The translations under genes and the position numbers were made by a program. From NCBI RefSeq assembly GCF_002019855.1, contig NZ_CM007717.1, positions 1 through 64,000 of the forward strand: a DNA stretch of 64,000 bases, read 5' to 3'. The notes under the pieces were generated by a model, which was not told the DNA's origin, did no database searches, and saw only the letters and a list, made by a program, of their open reading frames with translations. Below, piece after piece: positions 33,561 through 42,797 of this stretch; the stretch's first letter is position 1, and every line of letters begins with the position of its first letter. Source of the stretch: Streptomyces antibioticus. Its GTDB lineage: Bacteria > Actinomycetota > Actinomycetes > Streptomycetales > Streptomycetaceae.

Positions 33561-34666
33561 TTGATCCGAAACGGTTTGGGTTCTGGGTCGTTGGAGGGGT
33601 GTGAGCGATCTGGTGGGGGACGCGCGGCATCTGTCGCCGTCGGCGCAGGAGGCCCTGCGGCTGCGGGCGGTGGCCGCGTTGGTGGCGGGGCGGGACCGTG
33701 AGGACGTGGCGGCGGTGTTCGGGGTGTCGCTGAAGGCCGTCGACATCTGGTGGGCGAAGTGGCTGGCCGGCGGTCGGGAGGCTCTGGTGATGCGGCCGCG
33801 TGGTAAGCCGGTCGGGGTGCACCAGGTGCTCGGGGAGGCCGAGCAGGCCGCTGTGCGGCAGGCGGTCCTCGATCACCGGCCCTGTGACGTGGGGCTGAGT
33901 GGGCAGTTGTGGACGCGGCGGCTGATCGGTGACCTGATCGCGAAGCTGTACCGGGTACGGCTGACCGAACCGGGGGTGGGCAAGTACCTGAAGCGGTGGG
34001 GTCTTTCCTTCCAGCGCCCGGACAAGAGGGCCGTCGAGCAGGACCCCGAGGCCGTCCGGCGCTGGCACGCCGAGACCTGGCCCAAGATCCGGGCGAGGGC
34101 GAAGGAGGACGGTGGGGAGATTCTCTTCGCCGACCAGGTCGGCATCCGCTCCGACCAGGTCACAGGCCGCACCTGGGGAGAGAAGGGCAAGACCCCCGTC
34201 GTGCGACGGGCCGGGAACCGGTTCTCGGTGAACGCGATGTCGGCGATCAGCACCAAGGGCCGGATGCACTTCATGGTCTTCACCGAGAGTTTCACCGCCG
34301 AGGTGATGTGCCGCTTCCTGGACCGGCTCGCCGGCCACTTCGACCACAAGGTCCATCTCGTGGTCGACGGGCACTCCGCCCACCGCTCGAAGAAGGTCCG
34401 CGACTGGCTCGCAGCCCACCCCGACGACGTCGAGCTGCACTTCCTGCCCCCGTACTCGCCCGAGCTCAACCCCGACGAACTCGTCAACGCCGACCTCAAG
34501 CACAGCCTGCCCAAGCAGCACCGAGCCCGGAACCAGGCCGAACTCGCCGCCGAGACCCGCCGCTTCTTCCGCAGACGCCAGCGCCAGCCGCACATCGTCC
34601 GCGGCTACTTCGGCGGCCCACACGTCCGCTACGTCCTGGACGAGAACCCCATGAGTTTCTGATCAA
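33561..34666 (+). mobile_element. IS630-family insertion sequence
   Basis: Element of 1106 bp flanked by TA at 33559-33560 and 34667-34668, the IS630 target duplication. Its ends are imperfect inverted repeats (TTGATCCGAAAC left, GTTTCTGATCAA right). It inserted into the last codons of a leftward HxlR gene. Confidence 0.88.
33601..34662 (+). CDS. IS630 family transposase
   Basis: Protein of 353 aa from GTG 33601. It has a helix-turn-helix N-terminus (REDVAAVFGVSLKAVDIWWA), then the DDE domain with EILFADQVGIRSD (first Asp), VHLVVDGHSAHRSKKV (second Asp) and PPYSPELNPDELVNADLK (Glu position). It appears intact. Confidence 0.9.
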   Translation: MSDLVGDARHLSPSAQEALRLRAVAALVAGRDREDVAAVFGVSLKAVDIWWAKWLAGGREALVMRPRGKPVGVHQVLGEAEQAAVRQAVLDHRPCDVGLSGQLWTRRLIGDLIAKLYRVRLTEPGVGKYLKRWGLSFQRPDKRAVEQDPEAVRRWHAETWPKIRARAKEDGGEILFADQVGIRSDQVTGRTWGEKGKTPVVRRAGNRFSVNAMSAISTKGRMHFMVFTESFTAEVMCRFLDRLAGHFDHKVHLVVDGHSAHRSKKVRDWLAAHPDDVELHFLPPYSPELNPDELVNADLKHSLPKQHRARNQAELAAETRRFFRRRQRQPHIVRGYFGGPHVRYVLDENPMSF

Positions 34667-35054
34667 TAGGTGCATCCGTGCGGGCATCGTAGGCGGCGCG
34701 GGCATCATCGATCCGGGCGAGGTGCGCGACGCTCCATTCGAGCAGAGGCGCGGTGGCCTCGCGCAGGGTCATGCCCATCTCTGTGAGCTCATAACTGACA
34801 TGCGGCGGCATCACGTTGTGGACGGTGCGGGTCAGGATTCCGTCGCGCTCCAGGCTGCGCAGCGTCACGGTGAGCATGCGCTGACTGATTCCGTCGATGG
34901 CCCTTTTGAGCTCGGTGAAACGGCGCGGTCCATCCCTGAGATTGCGCACGACCAGCAGCGACCACTTGTCTCCGACGATGTCGAGCACCACCCGGGTCCG
35001 GCACGCATCGCTGGGCCGCGCCTCCGACTGCGGATCGCCCTGTGCCGCGTCCAT
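34629..35054 (-). CDS. HxlR family regulator with an IS-altered C-terminus
   Basis: Protein of 141 aa with the HxlR winged helix (TRVVLDIVGDKWSLLVVRNL, DGISQRMLTVTLRSLERDGI). The last residues (IDQKLMGFSSRT) are encoded by the end of the IS630 element. Removing the IS and one TA restores DAPMTS and a TAG stop. The conserved domain is unharmed, so it may still work. It is divergent from an alpha/beta hydrolase gene. Confidence 0.85.
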   Translation of the reverse strand: MDAAQGDPQSEARPSDACRTRVVLDIVGDKWSLLVVRNLRDGPRRFTELKRAIDGISQRMLTVTLRSLERDGILTRTVHNVMPPHVSYELTEMGMTLREATAPLLEWSVAHLARIDDARAAYDARTDAPIDQKLMGFSSRT

Positions 35055-35129
35055 GGTTACCTCCAGAGAACCGGGGCACAGAAAAGTGCCTTATTGCCTG
35101 CGGCGCGCAGTGTGCACCAGCATGTTCTT

Positions 35130-35146
35130 GGTACTCAAACAATACC
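35130..35146. promoter_or_regulatory. Possible HxlR operator
   Basis: The imperfect palindrome GGTACTCAAACAATACC (GGTA/TACC arms) lies between the divergent HxlR and hydrolase genes, where the regulator is expected to bind. It is short and unproven. Confidence 0.4.
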
Positions 35147-35228
35147 GAGGCACGAAAGGTAACTGCCCGTGCCGCGAACCAGCGGCACGCGCGTGACCGT
35201 GCTCTTCTGCTCCCACGAAGGAAGATCG

Positions 35229-35954
35229 ATGTCCACTTTTATGCTGGTACACGGTGCTTGGCACAACGCACGGTGCTGGGAGCGGGTGGTACCGCTGCTG
35301 GAGGCCGCCGGGCAGCAGGTATTCGCGCCGTCCCTGACCGGCTTCGGCGACAAGGCACACCTGCTCGGTCCGGAGGTGGGTCTCGATACGCACGTGGACG
35401 ACGTGGTCGGGCTGATCACCGACGAGAACCTCAGCGACGTCGTACTGGTCGGCCACAGCTACGCAGGGCTGGTGATCTCCTCTGCGGCCAACCGGATTCC
35501 GGAACGCATCGCGCACCTGGTGTACCTCGACGCGATGGTCCCGGAGGACGGCGAGTCTGCAGTTGACGTCCAACCCGTGACACGGCATCTGATCGAACTC
35601 GCGGAGAAGTCCGAGAGCGGCTGGCGCGTGCCCCCGATGCCCGAGCAGCCCGCGCCCTTCGGCCTGTTCGGCGTCACCGACCCGGCCGACGTCGCCTGGC
35701 TGCGCGGGATGCTCTCGGACCAGCCGGTGCGCTGTCTGCAGCAGCCGGTGCACCTGGGCAACCCAGCCGTTGACGCGATCCCGCGCACGCACATTCACAA
35801 TGTCGGCGCCATGCCGGAGGGCGTCACCCGTCGCGCCGTCCCTTCGATCCAACCCAACGGCACTGCCGCCCAGGTCTGGGAGCTGCCGACTGGCCACGAC
35901 TGCATGATCACCATGCCGAGCGAGCTCAGCGAACTGCTTCTCAAACTCTCCTAG
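35229..35954 (+). CDS. Alpha/beta hydrolase
   Basis: Protein of 241 aa. ATG 35229 follows GAAGGAAGATCG. Oxyanion-region motif MLVHGAWHNARCWERV is at the start, the Ser nucleophile sits in VLVGHSYAGLV near 79, and the likely catalytic His is in LPTGHDCM near 225. It belongs to the esterase/hydroxynitrile-lyase-like branch of small hydrolases. The divergent HxlR gene probably controls it. Confidence 0.82.
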   Translation: MSTFMLVHGAWHNARCWERVVPLLEAAGQQVFAPSLTGFGDKAHLLGPEVGLDTHVDDVVGLITDENLSDVVLVGHSYAGLVISSAANRIPERIAHLVYLDAMVPEDGESAVDVQPVTRHLIELAEKSESGWRVPPMPEQPAPFGLFGVTDPADVAWLRGMLSDQPVRCLQQPVHLGNPAVDAIPRTHIHNVGAMPEGVTRRAVPSIQPNGTAAQVWELPTGHDCMITMPSELSELLLKLS

Positions 35955-35996
35955 CCAGGGGCTGTCGCAAAGTGTCACGCCCCCATCAGGAGCGAG

Positions 35997-36452
35997 GCGA
36001 GGACCGTCCGCAATGCGGCCAATGCCGTCGTCCTGAACGAGGGCCGCATCCTGGTCCAACGCGCCTGCTGGGAGGGCCAGGACCGCTGCTTCCTGCCCGG
36101 CGGTGGCCAGCACCCGGGCGAGACTCTCGGCTTCACGGTCCGCCGCGAGGTCCACAAGGAGACCGGTCTGGACGTCACACCCCAGCGTCTGCTGTGGCTG
36201 TGCGAGTACATCGGCTCCCGCCACGGCGGCGCCCCGGAAGACCACCGGGTCGAAGCGATCTTCCTGTGCCAGCCCGAGGGCGACCCGGAACAGCTCGGTG
36301 GCCACGCCGCAGACGATGTGCAGACCGGCCTGGAATGGGTGGAGTTGAAGAAGGTGACGGGCCTCAACCTTCTGCCCCACGGCCTGCGCCCCCTGATCGC
36401 CGGCCTCGCCCACGGCAAGTCCCCTACCCGGTACCTCGGCGACCTCGCCTGA
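35997..36452 (+). CDS. Nudix hydrolase without a usable start codon
   Basis: The frame reads NAANAVVLNEGRILVQRACW and then a Nudix box GGGQHPGETLGFTVRREVHK-ETGL near 36103-36168 (Lys replaces the first Glu of the EE pair). It ends at the TGA at 36450-36452. No ATG, GTG or TTG occurs in frame between the hydrolase stop (35954) and the conserved region, so the 5' end may be lost or mutated, or an unusual start is used. The rest looks intact. Nudix enzymes cleave nucleoside diphosphates linked to other groups. Confidence 0.65.
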   Translation, partial: ARTVRNAANAVVLNEGRILVQRACWEGQDRCFLPGGGQHPGETLGFTVRREVHKETGLDVTPQRLLWLCEYIGSRHGGAPEDHRVEAIFLCQPEGDPEQLGGHAADDVQTGLEWVELKKVTGLNLLPHGLRPLIAGLAHGKSPTRYLGDLA

Positions 36453-36595
36453 CCGTGGGGAGAATCGCACAAGCTCGGCGCCCGCCACGGCGCGCGGCTC
36501 GTCGCTCTGACCTGCCGGACCGGCTTCGCCCGCGTCCCGCAGCGGTCGTTCGGTGACCGGTGCAGGCCTGGGGCGGCCTGAGGGGGGCGGTCGTC

Positions 36596-37345
36596 TCAGG
36601 TTTCGGGTGAGTCGGGGTGGGGCGGCGCGATGTCCACGACCAGCGTGGAGAGGGGGCATCTGGTGCAGGCCGGGACGTACCCGGCTGCTTTCTGCTCCTC
36701 GGTCAAGCAGTTGGGTTCGGCCTGGGTGACCTGGCCGTGGCACAGGCGCACCATGCACTCGCCGCAGTTGCCCACCGTGCAGGAGTGCTGCATGGCCACG
36801 CCCACGGCAGGCGGCCGCGATGAGCGGCGGCCAGCCGGTCCAGCTCGTCGCCGAAGATGACCTCCTGGCGGGCGCGGTTGCTGTAGAGCAGGGCGATGGG
36901 TCCGCCGTCGCCGGCGGCGAGCTGGGTGCGGATCATGCTCATCATGGGGGTGATGCCGCTGCCTGCCGCGATCAGCACCGTCCGCTCGGGCGCGGGGGTG
37001 CCGACGTCGAAGGTGCCCGAGGCACCCGCACCGAGAGCCGGTCGCCCACGCGCACCTGCTGGTGCACGTGGGCGAAGAAGCGGCCTGCTCGACGCGTTTG
37101 ACCGTCAGGTGCAACTGCCCGGTACCGGGCACGGAGGTGGCCGAGTAGGCACGCCAGCAAGGCGCGCCGTCGCGGTCGGCGGCGAGCGTGAAGTATTGTC
37201 CCGGCCGGAAGTCGAACGGCCGTCCGGGAACGGCGGCGTCCTCAAAGACCAGGGTGAGCGCGTTGGCGCTCTCTCGGCGCACCTCGGCGACACGCACCGC
37301 ACGCAAGGGCTGCGGCAATTGGGCGGCAGCCGACACACGGGCGCG
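36596..37345 (-). pseudogene. Frameshifted ferredoxin/oxygenase reductase
   Basis: On the minus strand an FNR-like flavin domain (FDFRPGQYFTLAADRDG, WRAYSATSVPGTGQLHLTVK) is followed by a nucleotide-binding part in another frame (LIAAGSGITPMMSMIRTQLA). It then changes frame again to a plant-type 2Fe-2S domain with the cysteine motif CTVGNCGECM...CTRC. At least two frame changes separate parts of one protein, so the gene is broken. The N-terminal limit is approximate. Confidence 0.75.
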
Positions 37346-37514
37346 GCGCAGCCGCCGGCGGCCTGTGGCCGGTTCGGGAGCGATGTCCGGGCCCGCGCAT
37401 CTGCTCTCTCTCCCCCCGCCGTATCGGTTGGGTGCAGGCGGCTGAGGCGGCCCTCGGCTCAGGGGCCTCCGTACTTGTACCGCAGCTGCCGTCAGGCTGT
37501 CGGGACGCCTCGAC

Positions 37515-37655
37515 TCAGTCCTCTTCCTGGGACTCGTCGTCAGCACCGTCCAGGAGCGCGATCAGGAAGAGCAACGACCGCTCCGGGACGATCGGCAGGG
37601 ACATGGTTCCTTGAGCGGTGCCCTCCATGTTCGTAGCCGTGGCAGTCCAGGGCAT
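37515..37655 (-). CDS. Possible 46-aa acidic-tailed peptide
   Basis: ATG 37655 to the stop at 37515 encodes a short peptide with ERSLLFLIALLDGADDE and an acidic end. It has no clear ribosome site and lies in a roughly 390-base stretch without any other supportable gene. It may be a gene fragment. Confidence 0.25.
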   Translation of the reverse strand: MPWTATATNMEGTAQGTMSLPIVPERSLLFLIALLDGADDESQEED

Positions 37656-37736
37656 CGTCAGCGTCCTGGACCACGGGAGTCCGATCACCGCCACGAAAAT
37701 CCCCCGTCAAGCAAAAGCAGCTCTGGGGAGATTTTC

Positions 37737-39428
37737 TCACTCGGTCGGCATGTTGTCCGCAGACATACCGCTCATCAATTTGGCGATGTCGGCTGGAATT
37801 GGCGCAACAGGTTCCCGGCTTACCCCAGCCGTCGGCGACCATACCATATTGACTTTCAGTTCTGGGTCGACATTCGGATAGTCCGAGCGAGTGTGGCACC
37901 CACGTGTTTCCCGCCGCTCCAACGCTGATTCAAGTGTCGCTCGCGCACTGAGGACGGCCGACCTAAGGTTAAACACGTACGCAAGATCTTGAAATCCACT
38001 GATTTCGACGTGCACCCCTATGCCCTCCATCCGCGACTCGATTTCGTCCAGTTCGGCCAGTCCAGCAATAAGCCCGGCTTCGTGCCTCAAGACTCCGGCG
38101 CGCTCAGTCATTAGACGTCGCACTGACCGCTGCATGGCCCGGACGTTTTGATCACCGTCGGCCGAAAGGAGCCGGTTCACGTCTGCTTCCGCAGCTCGAA
38201 CGGCTCCTTTGGATCGCTGCTGGCCTGTGAGACCGGCCGAGTAATCAACCGCGGCTTGTCCAACGATCTGCCCATAAACAAGCAGTTCAAGCGGCAAATC
38301 ACCCTCCAGCCCATATCCTCCATGGAGACCACTTGCCGTCTCCCCGGTAGCAAACAGTCCGGAGACATCGGTGCTGTGATCTTCGGGCCGCACCCAGACA
38401 CCGCCCAGCGAGTAGTGGGCGGTCGGCGCAACCTCGACCGGGTCGCGGGTGATGTCAACCATCTGCAGATCGATCAAAGCTTGATGCAGGCCAGGGAGTC
38501 GCGTGAGCACGGTCTCTCGGGGCAGGTGAGACAGGTCGAGCCACACACCACCCCCACGAGTGCCCCGGCCCTCTTTGATCTCTGCATGGGATGCCAAAGC
38601 CACCTTTTCCGGATGTGTCAACTCCATACGTTCGGGGTCATAGCGTCGCATGAAACGCTCACCCAGATTGTTGAGGAGAATTCCACCTGCATCTCCTACA
38701 GCGTCGGAGACAAGCGTACCGGCGGCATTTTCTGGCTCAACCAGACCGTATGGGCAGAACTGAACCATCTCAGCGTCGCGCAGGCGAGCACCTGCGTCAA
38801 CGGCAAGCCGGAAGGAGTCTCCGGTATTCTCACCTCGGCGCGAAGATGTACGTTGCCACAGGCGCGTGTGGCCGCCCATGGCAAGGATGACTGCGTCAGC
38901 GTGAACGGTGTAACGTGAACCATCGACAAGGTCAAACCCGTAAGCTCCAAATATTACCCCGTCGTCGACGAGAAGTCGGGTGACATACAGTCTCGAAAGC
39001 ATGGGAATGGCAAGCTGATCCGCTCGTTCTCGCAACGCTCTATGCATTCCACTTTCGAAGTGACCGCGATGAAGAAGGAAGCTCGGGTAATTTTCCATGT
39101 CGTGGAACGCTTTGGGGCAGTTACGGGCCACATTGAGCACAGCGTGCGTATCGGCCAAAGAATGGCTCTTCAGCAGCATACGAGCGGCGCGTTGCTCCCA
39201 GGTGGTCGAGGGACGGGCAGGAACCGATGCCGTTTTGACAGCACCAGACGTGATGGCACTGTGGGCGCCGCCGGCTACAGACTTGCCCGCTGCGATGACC
39301 GAGACTCCAGCCTCGGCAACTTCGATGGCTGCTCGAAGTCCTGACGCGCCGGTTCCCACCACGAGAACGGATGTGGCGAGTTGATGTCCGACCGATGACA
39401 TGCGGTTCTCCGTAGGTTGTTGGGTCAT
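37737..39428 (-). CDS. Fumarate-reductase-like FAD flavoprotein, probably altered active site
   Basis: Protein of 563 aa of the succinate dehydrogenase/fumarate reductase/L-aspartate oxidase flavoprotein family. The FAD fold starts at VLVVGTGASGLRAAIEVAEA near 21-40; GENTGDSFRLAVDAGARLRD, TRGGGVWLDLSH and APTAHYSLGGVWV follow. The His of the QFHPxG active-site motif is Cys here (VQFCPYGLVEPENAAG). About 20 residues before the MHRALRERADQL helix are missing compared with the paralogue at 63100. An ECF41-type promoter lies 210 bases upstream. The coding sequence has lower GC than its neighbours, which suggests a different origin. Confidence 0.8.
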   Translation of the reverse strand: MTQQPTENRMSSVGHQLATSVLVVGTGASGLRAAIEVAEAGVSVIAAGKSVAGGAHSAITSGAVKTASVPARPSTTWEQRAARMLLKSHSLADTHAVLNVARNCPKAFHDMENYPSFLLHRGHFESGMHRALRERADQLAIPMLSRLYVTRLLVDDGVIFGAYGFDLVDGSRYTVHADAVILAMGGHTRLWQRTSSRRGENTGDSFRLAVDAGARLRDAEMVQFCPYGLVEPENAAGTLVSDAVGDAGGILLNNLGERFMRRYDPERMELTHPEKVALASHAEIKEGRGTRGGGVWLDLSHLPRETVLTRLPGLHQALIDLQMVDITRDPVEVAPTAHYSLGGVWVRPEDHSTDVSGLFATGETASGLHGGYGLEGDLPLELLVYGQIVGQAAVDYSAGLTGQQRSKGAVRAAEADVNRLLSADGDQNVRAMQRSVRRLMTERAGVLRHEAGLIAGLAELDEIESRMEGIGVHVEISGFQDLAYVFNLRSAVLSARATLESALERRETRGCHTRSDYPNVDPELKVNMVWSPTAGVSREPVAPIPADIAKLMSGMSADNMPTE

Positions 39429-39637
39429 GCCGTGGTGTCTTCGAGGCCTGCTGACTGGGAGGAACCCGGAGAGAGCTACACCGATACCGGGCCCACCGCA
39501 GCCCTGGCCCCTACGGTGGCAAACCTGCTACGCCCCTCCGGATGCCTGAGCCTTGCCCCTGGCCCTGGCGACCGGACAATGGCTGCAACTTCGACATCGA
39601 GACTCCTCGGACGACAGTCGGACGACAGACATCGCTA

Positions 39638-39664
39638 GACCGGGCAGCAGCACCGTGTGTGACA
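39638..39664 (-). promoter_or_regulatory. ECF41-type promoter, flavoprotein gene
   Basis: On the minus strand TGTCACA (39664-39658), 16 bases, then GGTC (39641-39638). It points at the flavoprotein gene starting at 39428. The match has the same spacing as eight other sites in this region. Confidence 0.65.
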
Positions 39665-39857
39665 GTCTCGGCAAACCTCTTTTGCCGAGAGGACCGCCGA
39701 GGTCGCTGGTTGTCTCCCTCGTTCCGGACACTTGCTTTCACTATCACACTGAGCAATCCACACTGTCATGTCACACGGTGGGTCCTTGGGTATCGTTGAG
39801 GATGGTCCCGCCCATCGCTTTGAGGGGCCGCCTCGGCATGACTAGGAGTAGAGCCAT

Positions 39858-42668
39858 ATGGCATCTAGCCCGCCTCCCATCCTGATTGGGCGGCAGCACG
39901 AGTGCGCGGTGCTCGATCAACTGCTGGCCGATCTACGCGAAGGCAACCCTCGTGTACGCGTAATCCGCGGCGAAGCCGGCATCGGCAAGTCTGTGCTCCT
40001 GGAGTACGCAGCCGACCAGGCGTCACGAGTGACGGTGACGCGAACACGGGGCTACGAGGCAGACATGGAGCTGCCCTACGCAAGCCTGCACCAGTTGTGT
40101 GCGCCGTTTCTTGCCGAAGTTGAAGCTCTGCCCGGGCCACAGCGCGATGCGCTGCGTGTGGCCTTCGGGATGACGTCTGGAGAACCGCCTCACCGCTTCC
40201 TGGTTGGGCTTGCTGTTTTGTCTCTACTCGCACGAGCGTCGGAAGCCCGTCCAGTACTGGTCCTCGTCGACGACGCACAGTGGCTGGACCAGGTCTCCCT
40301 ACAGACGCTGGAGTTCGTTGCGCGACGGCTGCTCGCCGAGGCGGTCGCGATGATCTTCGCCGTACGCGACCCTGAGGGTGAGGCCTCACTCGTGGGCCTC
40401 CCAGAGCTGCGCGTCGGCGGCCTGGATGCGGTCGCAGCCGAAGATCTCCTCATGACCGCGGTTAACGGGCGGCTGGAGAAGCGGGTGAGGGACCGGTTCG
40501 TGGCAGAGATGCACGGCAACCCGCTCGCTCTGATCGAGTTCTCCCGCGGCCGGAACGCCGGCGAGTTGGCATATGGCTTGCAACCGGATTCGTCGGCCAT
40601 GCAGAGAACGGTGTCGAGCCGCATCGAGCAGGACTTCGCCAGCCGGCTCGCTTCACTGCCGGAACCAACACGGATGCTGCTACTGATCGCCGCCGCAGAA
40701 CCCCTCGGTGACGCGCGCTTGCTGTTTCGTGCCGCTGCTTCTTTGAAGATCACTCCTGATGCCGCCCCAGCCAAGGCGGCTGGGCTGATCGAGTTCGGCG
40801 AATCCGTTCGGTTTCGGCATCCCTTGGTCCGTTCGGCGGTCTACGACCAAGCCGATCCTGAAGAACGCCGAGCAGTACACGGAGCGCTGGCTGACGCCAC
40901 GGACCCGGCTTTGGACCCGGACCGGCGTGCGTGGCATGCCGCACAAGCCGTCGATGAGGCCGACGAGGAAGTCGCCATGGGGTTGGAACAGGCGGCCGGC
41001 CGAGCGCGACAGCGCGGCGGCGTGGCCGCCGAGGCCGTACTGCTTCAACGTGCAGCCGAGCTGACGCCGACCCCTTGGGCACGGGGACGCCGAGCTCTCG
41101 CAGCAGCCGAGGCAAATTTTTCCGCGGCATCTCCAGACCGCGCCACCGAGCAGGCGACGTTGGCCGAGCTTTGCCCCCTCAGCCCCCTGGATCGCGCCCG
41201 GTTGGCGCGTCTGCGTGCAAGAATCCTGTTCGCCCGTAGCCGCAGCGACGAGGCGGCACCGCTTCTCCTGGACGCCGCCGCGCAGTTCGCAGGAGCGGCG
41301 TCGCCCTTGGCTCGGGAGACCTACCTCGAGGCCATAAGCGCGACCATTTTTGCGGGCAGGGTCCACGGTCCGGCAGGTGCTCGCGCCGCAGCAATCGCAT
41401 CGCGCGGGTCTGGAGCGCCTCCCTCGGGGTCCAAAGCCGCTGACCTGTTGCTGAGCGGCGTGTCCGCTCTTCTCGCGGACGACTACGAGACAGGTGGCCC
41501 GGCATTGCGCCGTGCGCTGGAACCCCTTGCGAACGAGGAGCTGACCACCCGGGAAGCAACAGTGCGCTGGCTTCTGTCGGCTCCGGTCGCCCTGGAGGCG
41601 TTCATACACTACGCCTGGGACCTGAATGCCTGGGACACATTGTCTTCCCGTGCGGTACGTCTTGCTCGAGACATCGGAGCGCTTGGAGCGCTGCAACCGG
41701 CTCTGGTCTACGCCAGCGGCGTGCACATCCACACCGGCGACTTCGCCGAGGCAGCGCGGATGATCGATGAAGCCGACGCGATCGCGGCGGCGACCGGCCA
41801 TGCACCTCACAAGTATGCAACGTTGGTCCTCGCCGCCTGGCGAGGTGACGAGGGCATTGCCGCCGACTTCATCAAAGACGCCAGAGCAAGCGCTGCACAA
41901 CGTGGTGAAGTGTCCCTCCTAGGGGCAACCGGCTATATACAGGGCGTGCTGCTCAACGGCCTGGCTCGCTACGACGAGGCCTTGGCGGCCGCACGCTCGG
42001 GCGTCGAGCATGACGGATTCAACTTCTCTGGGTTGTCGTTGGTGGAACACATCGAGGCGGCGACCCGGTGTGGCGAGCTCGACCAGGCCCGCACCTCGCT
42101 AGGCCGGCTGATCGAGTTCACTCGCGCTGCCGATTCCGGGTGGGCCCGAGGCGTCACCGCGCGCAGTCAGGCATTGCTCACCGATGGTGATGAGGCGGAT
42201 GACCTGTACAGGCTAGCCATCAAGGAGCTCACGCATGATCGTGTAGCCGTAGAAGCGGCTCGAACCCACCTGCTGTACGGCGAATGGCTGCGCCGAAGCC
42301 GCCACCGTTCGCTGGCTCGCGAGCACCTGCGCATGGCCCACGAGATGTTCGACACAATGGGGGCGAACGCGTTTGCCGAACGCGCTCGCCGCGAGCTGCT
42401 GGCGACTGGCGAGCATGTGCGGGCACGGAGCACCAAGCCGGTGACGGCTCTGACCCCTCAGGAGTCACAGATCGCCGCTCTCGCCGCCAAGGGCATGACG
42501 AATCCGAGTATCGGTGCGGAGCTGTTCATCAGCCCTCACACCGTGGAGTGGCATCTCAGGAAGGTGTACACGAAGCTTGGGATCAACTCGCGTCGTGCGC
42601 TTCCGGATGCGCTAGCAGTCGAATCACCTGCGGGCACAAGGAATGCAAGCGCGATGTCACCCACGTGA
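39858..42668 (+). CDS. Large ATP-binding LuxR (LAL) family regulator
   Basis: Protein of 936 aa. Walker A RGEAGIGKSVLL is near 38-49, and LVLVDDAQWLDQVSLQTL is a Walker B-like segment near 135. A long helical middle with TPR-like repeats follows, and a C-terminal LuxR helix-turn-helix (LTPQESQIAALAAKGMTNPS, then VEWHLRKVYTKLGI) lies near 865-920. ATG 39858 follows AGGAGTAG. LAL proteins usually activate nearby operons. It is divergent from the flavoprotein gene across about 430 bases holding the ECF41-type site and a partial second TGTCACA (39769), so it may be a local regulator. Confidence 0.88.
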   Translation: MASSPPPILIGRQHECAVLDQLLADLREGNPRVRVIRGEAGIGKSVLLEYAADQASRVTVTRTRGYEADMELPYASLHQLCAPFLAEVEALPGPQRDALRVAFGMTSGEPPHRFLVGLAVLSLLARASEARPVLVLVDDAQWLDQVSLQTLEFVARRLLAEAVAMIFAVRDPEGEASLVGLPELRVGGLDAVAAEDLLMTAVNGRLEKRVRDRFVAEMHGNPLALIEFSRGRNAGELAYGLQPDSSAMQRTVSSRIEQDFASRLASLPEPTRMLLLIAAAEPLGDARLLFRAAASLKITPDAAPAKAAGLIEFGESVRFRHPLVRSAVYDQADPEERRAVHGALADATDPALDPDRRAWHAAQAVDEADEEVAMGLEQAAGRARQRGGVAAEAVLLQRAAELTPTPWARGRRALAAAEANFSAASPDRATEQATLAELCPLSPLDRARLARLRARILFARSRSDEAAPLLLDAAAQFAGAASPLARETYLEAISATIFAGRVHGPAGARAAAIASRGSGAPPSGSKAADLLLSGVSALLADDYETGGPALRRALEPLANEELTTREATVRWLLSAPVALEAFIHYAWDLNAWDTLSSRAVRLARDIGALGALQPALVYASGVHIHTGDFAEAARMIDEADAIAAATGHAPHKYATLVLAAWRGDEGIAADFIKDARASAAQRGEVSLLGATGYIQGVLLNGLARYDEALAAARSGVEHDGFNFSGLSLVEHIEAATRCGELDQARTSLGRLIEFTRAADSGWARGVTARSQALLTDGDEADDLYRLAIKELTHDRVAVEAARTHLLYGEWLRRSRHRSLAREHLRMAHEMFDTMGANAFAERARRELLATGEHVRARSTKPVTALTPQESQIAALAAKGMTNPSIGAELFISPHTVEWHLRKVYTKLGINSRRALPDALAVESPAGTRNASAMSPT

Positions 42669-42797
42669 AACGGTGCGTAGGACCCACGGACTTGCCCCGG
42701 ACTTGACCACGGACTCCCAGGGCGCGGTGAACCGTGCCGCGGACCGAGGGTGGAGCCATCGCCCTGTGCGGGCGCTGTCCACCAGAAGGAGTCCACA

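Noticed and set aside
36453..37736. An intact ferredoxin reductase operon
   Set aside because: The flavin, nucleotide and 2Fe-2S parts lie in different frames, so the gene is broken.
39769..39775. TGTCACA upstream of the LAL regulator as a promoter element
   Set aside because: No [G/T]GTC at N16; the nearest is TATC at N15. It was left out of the promoter list.
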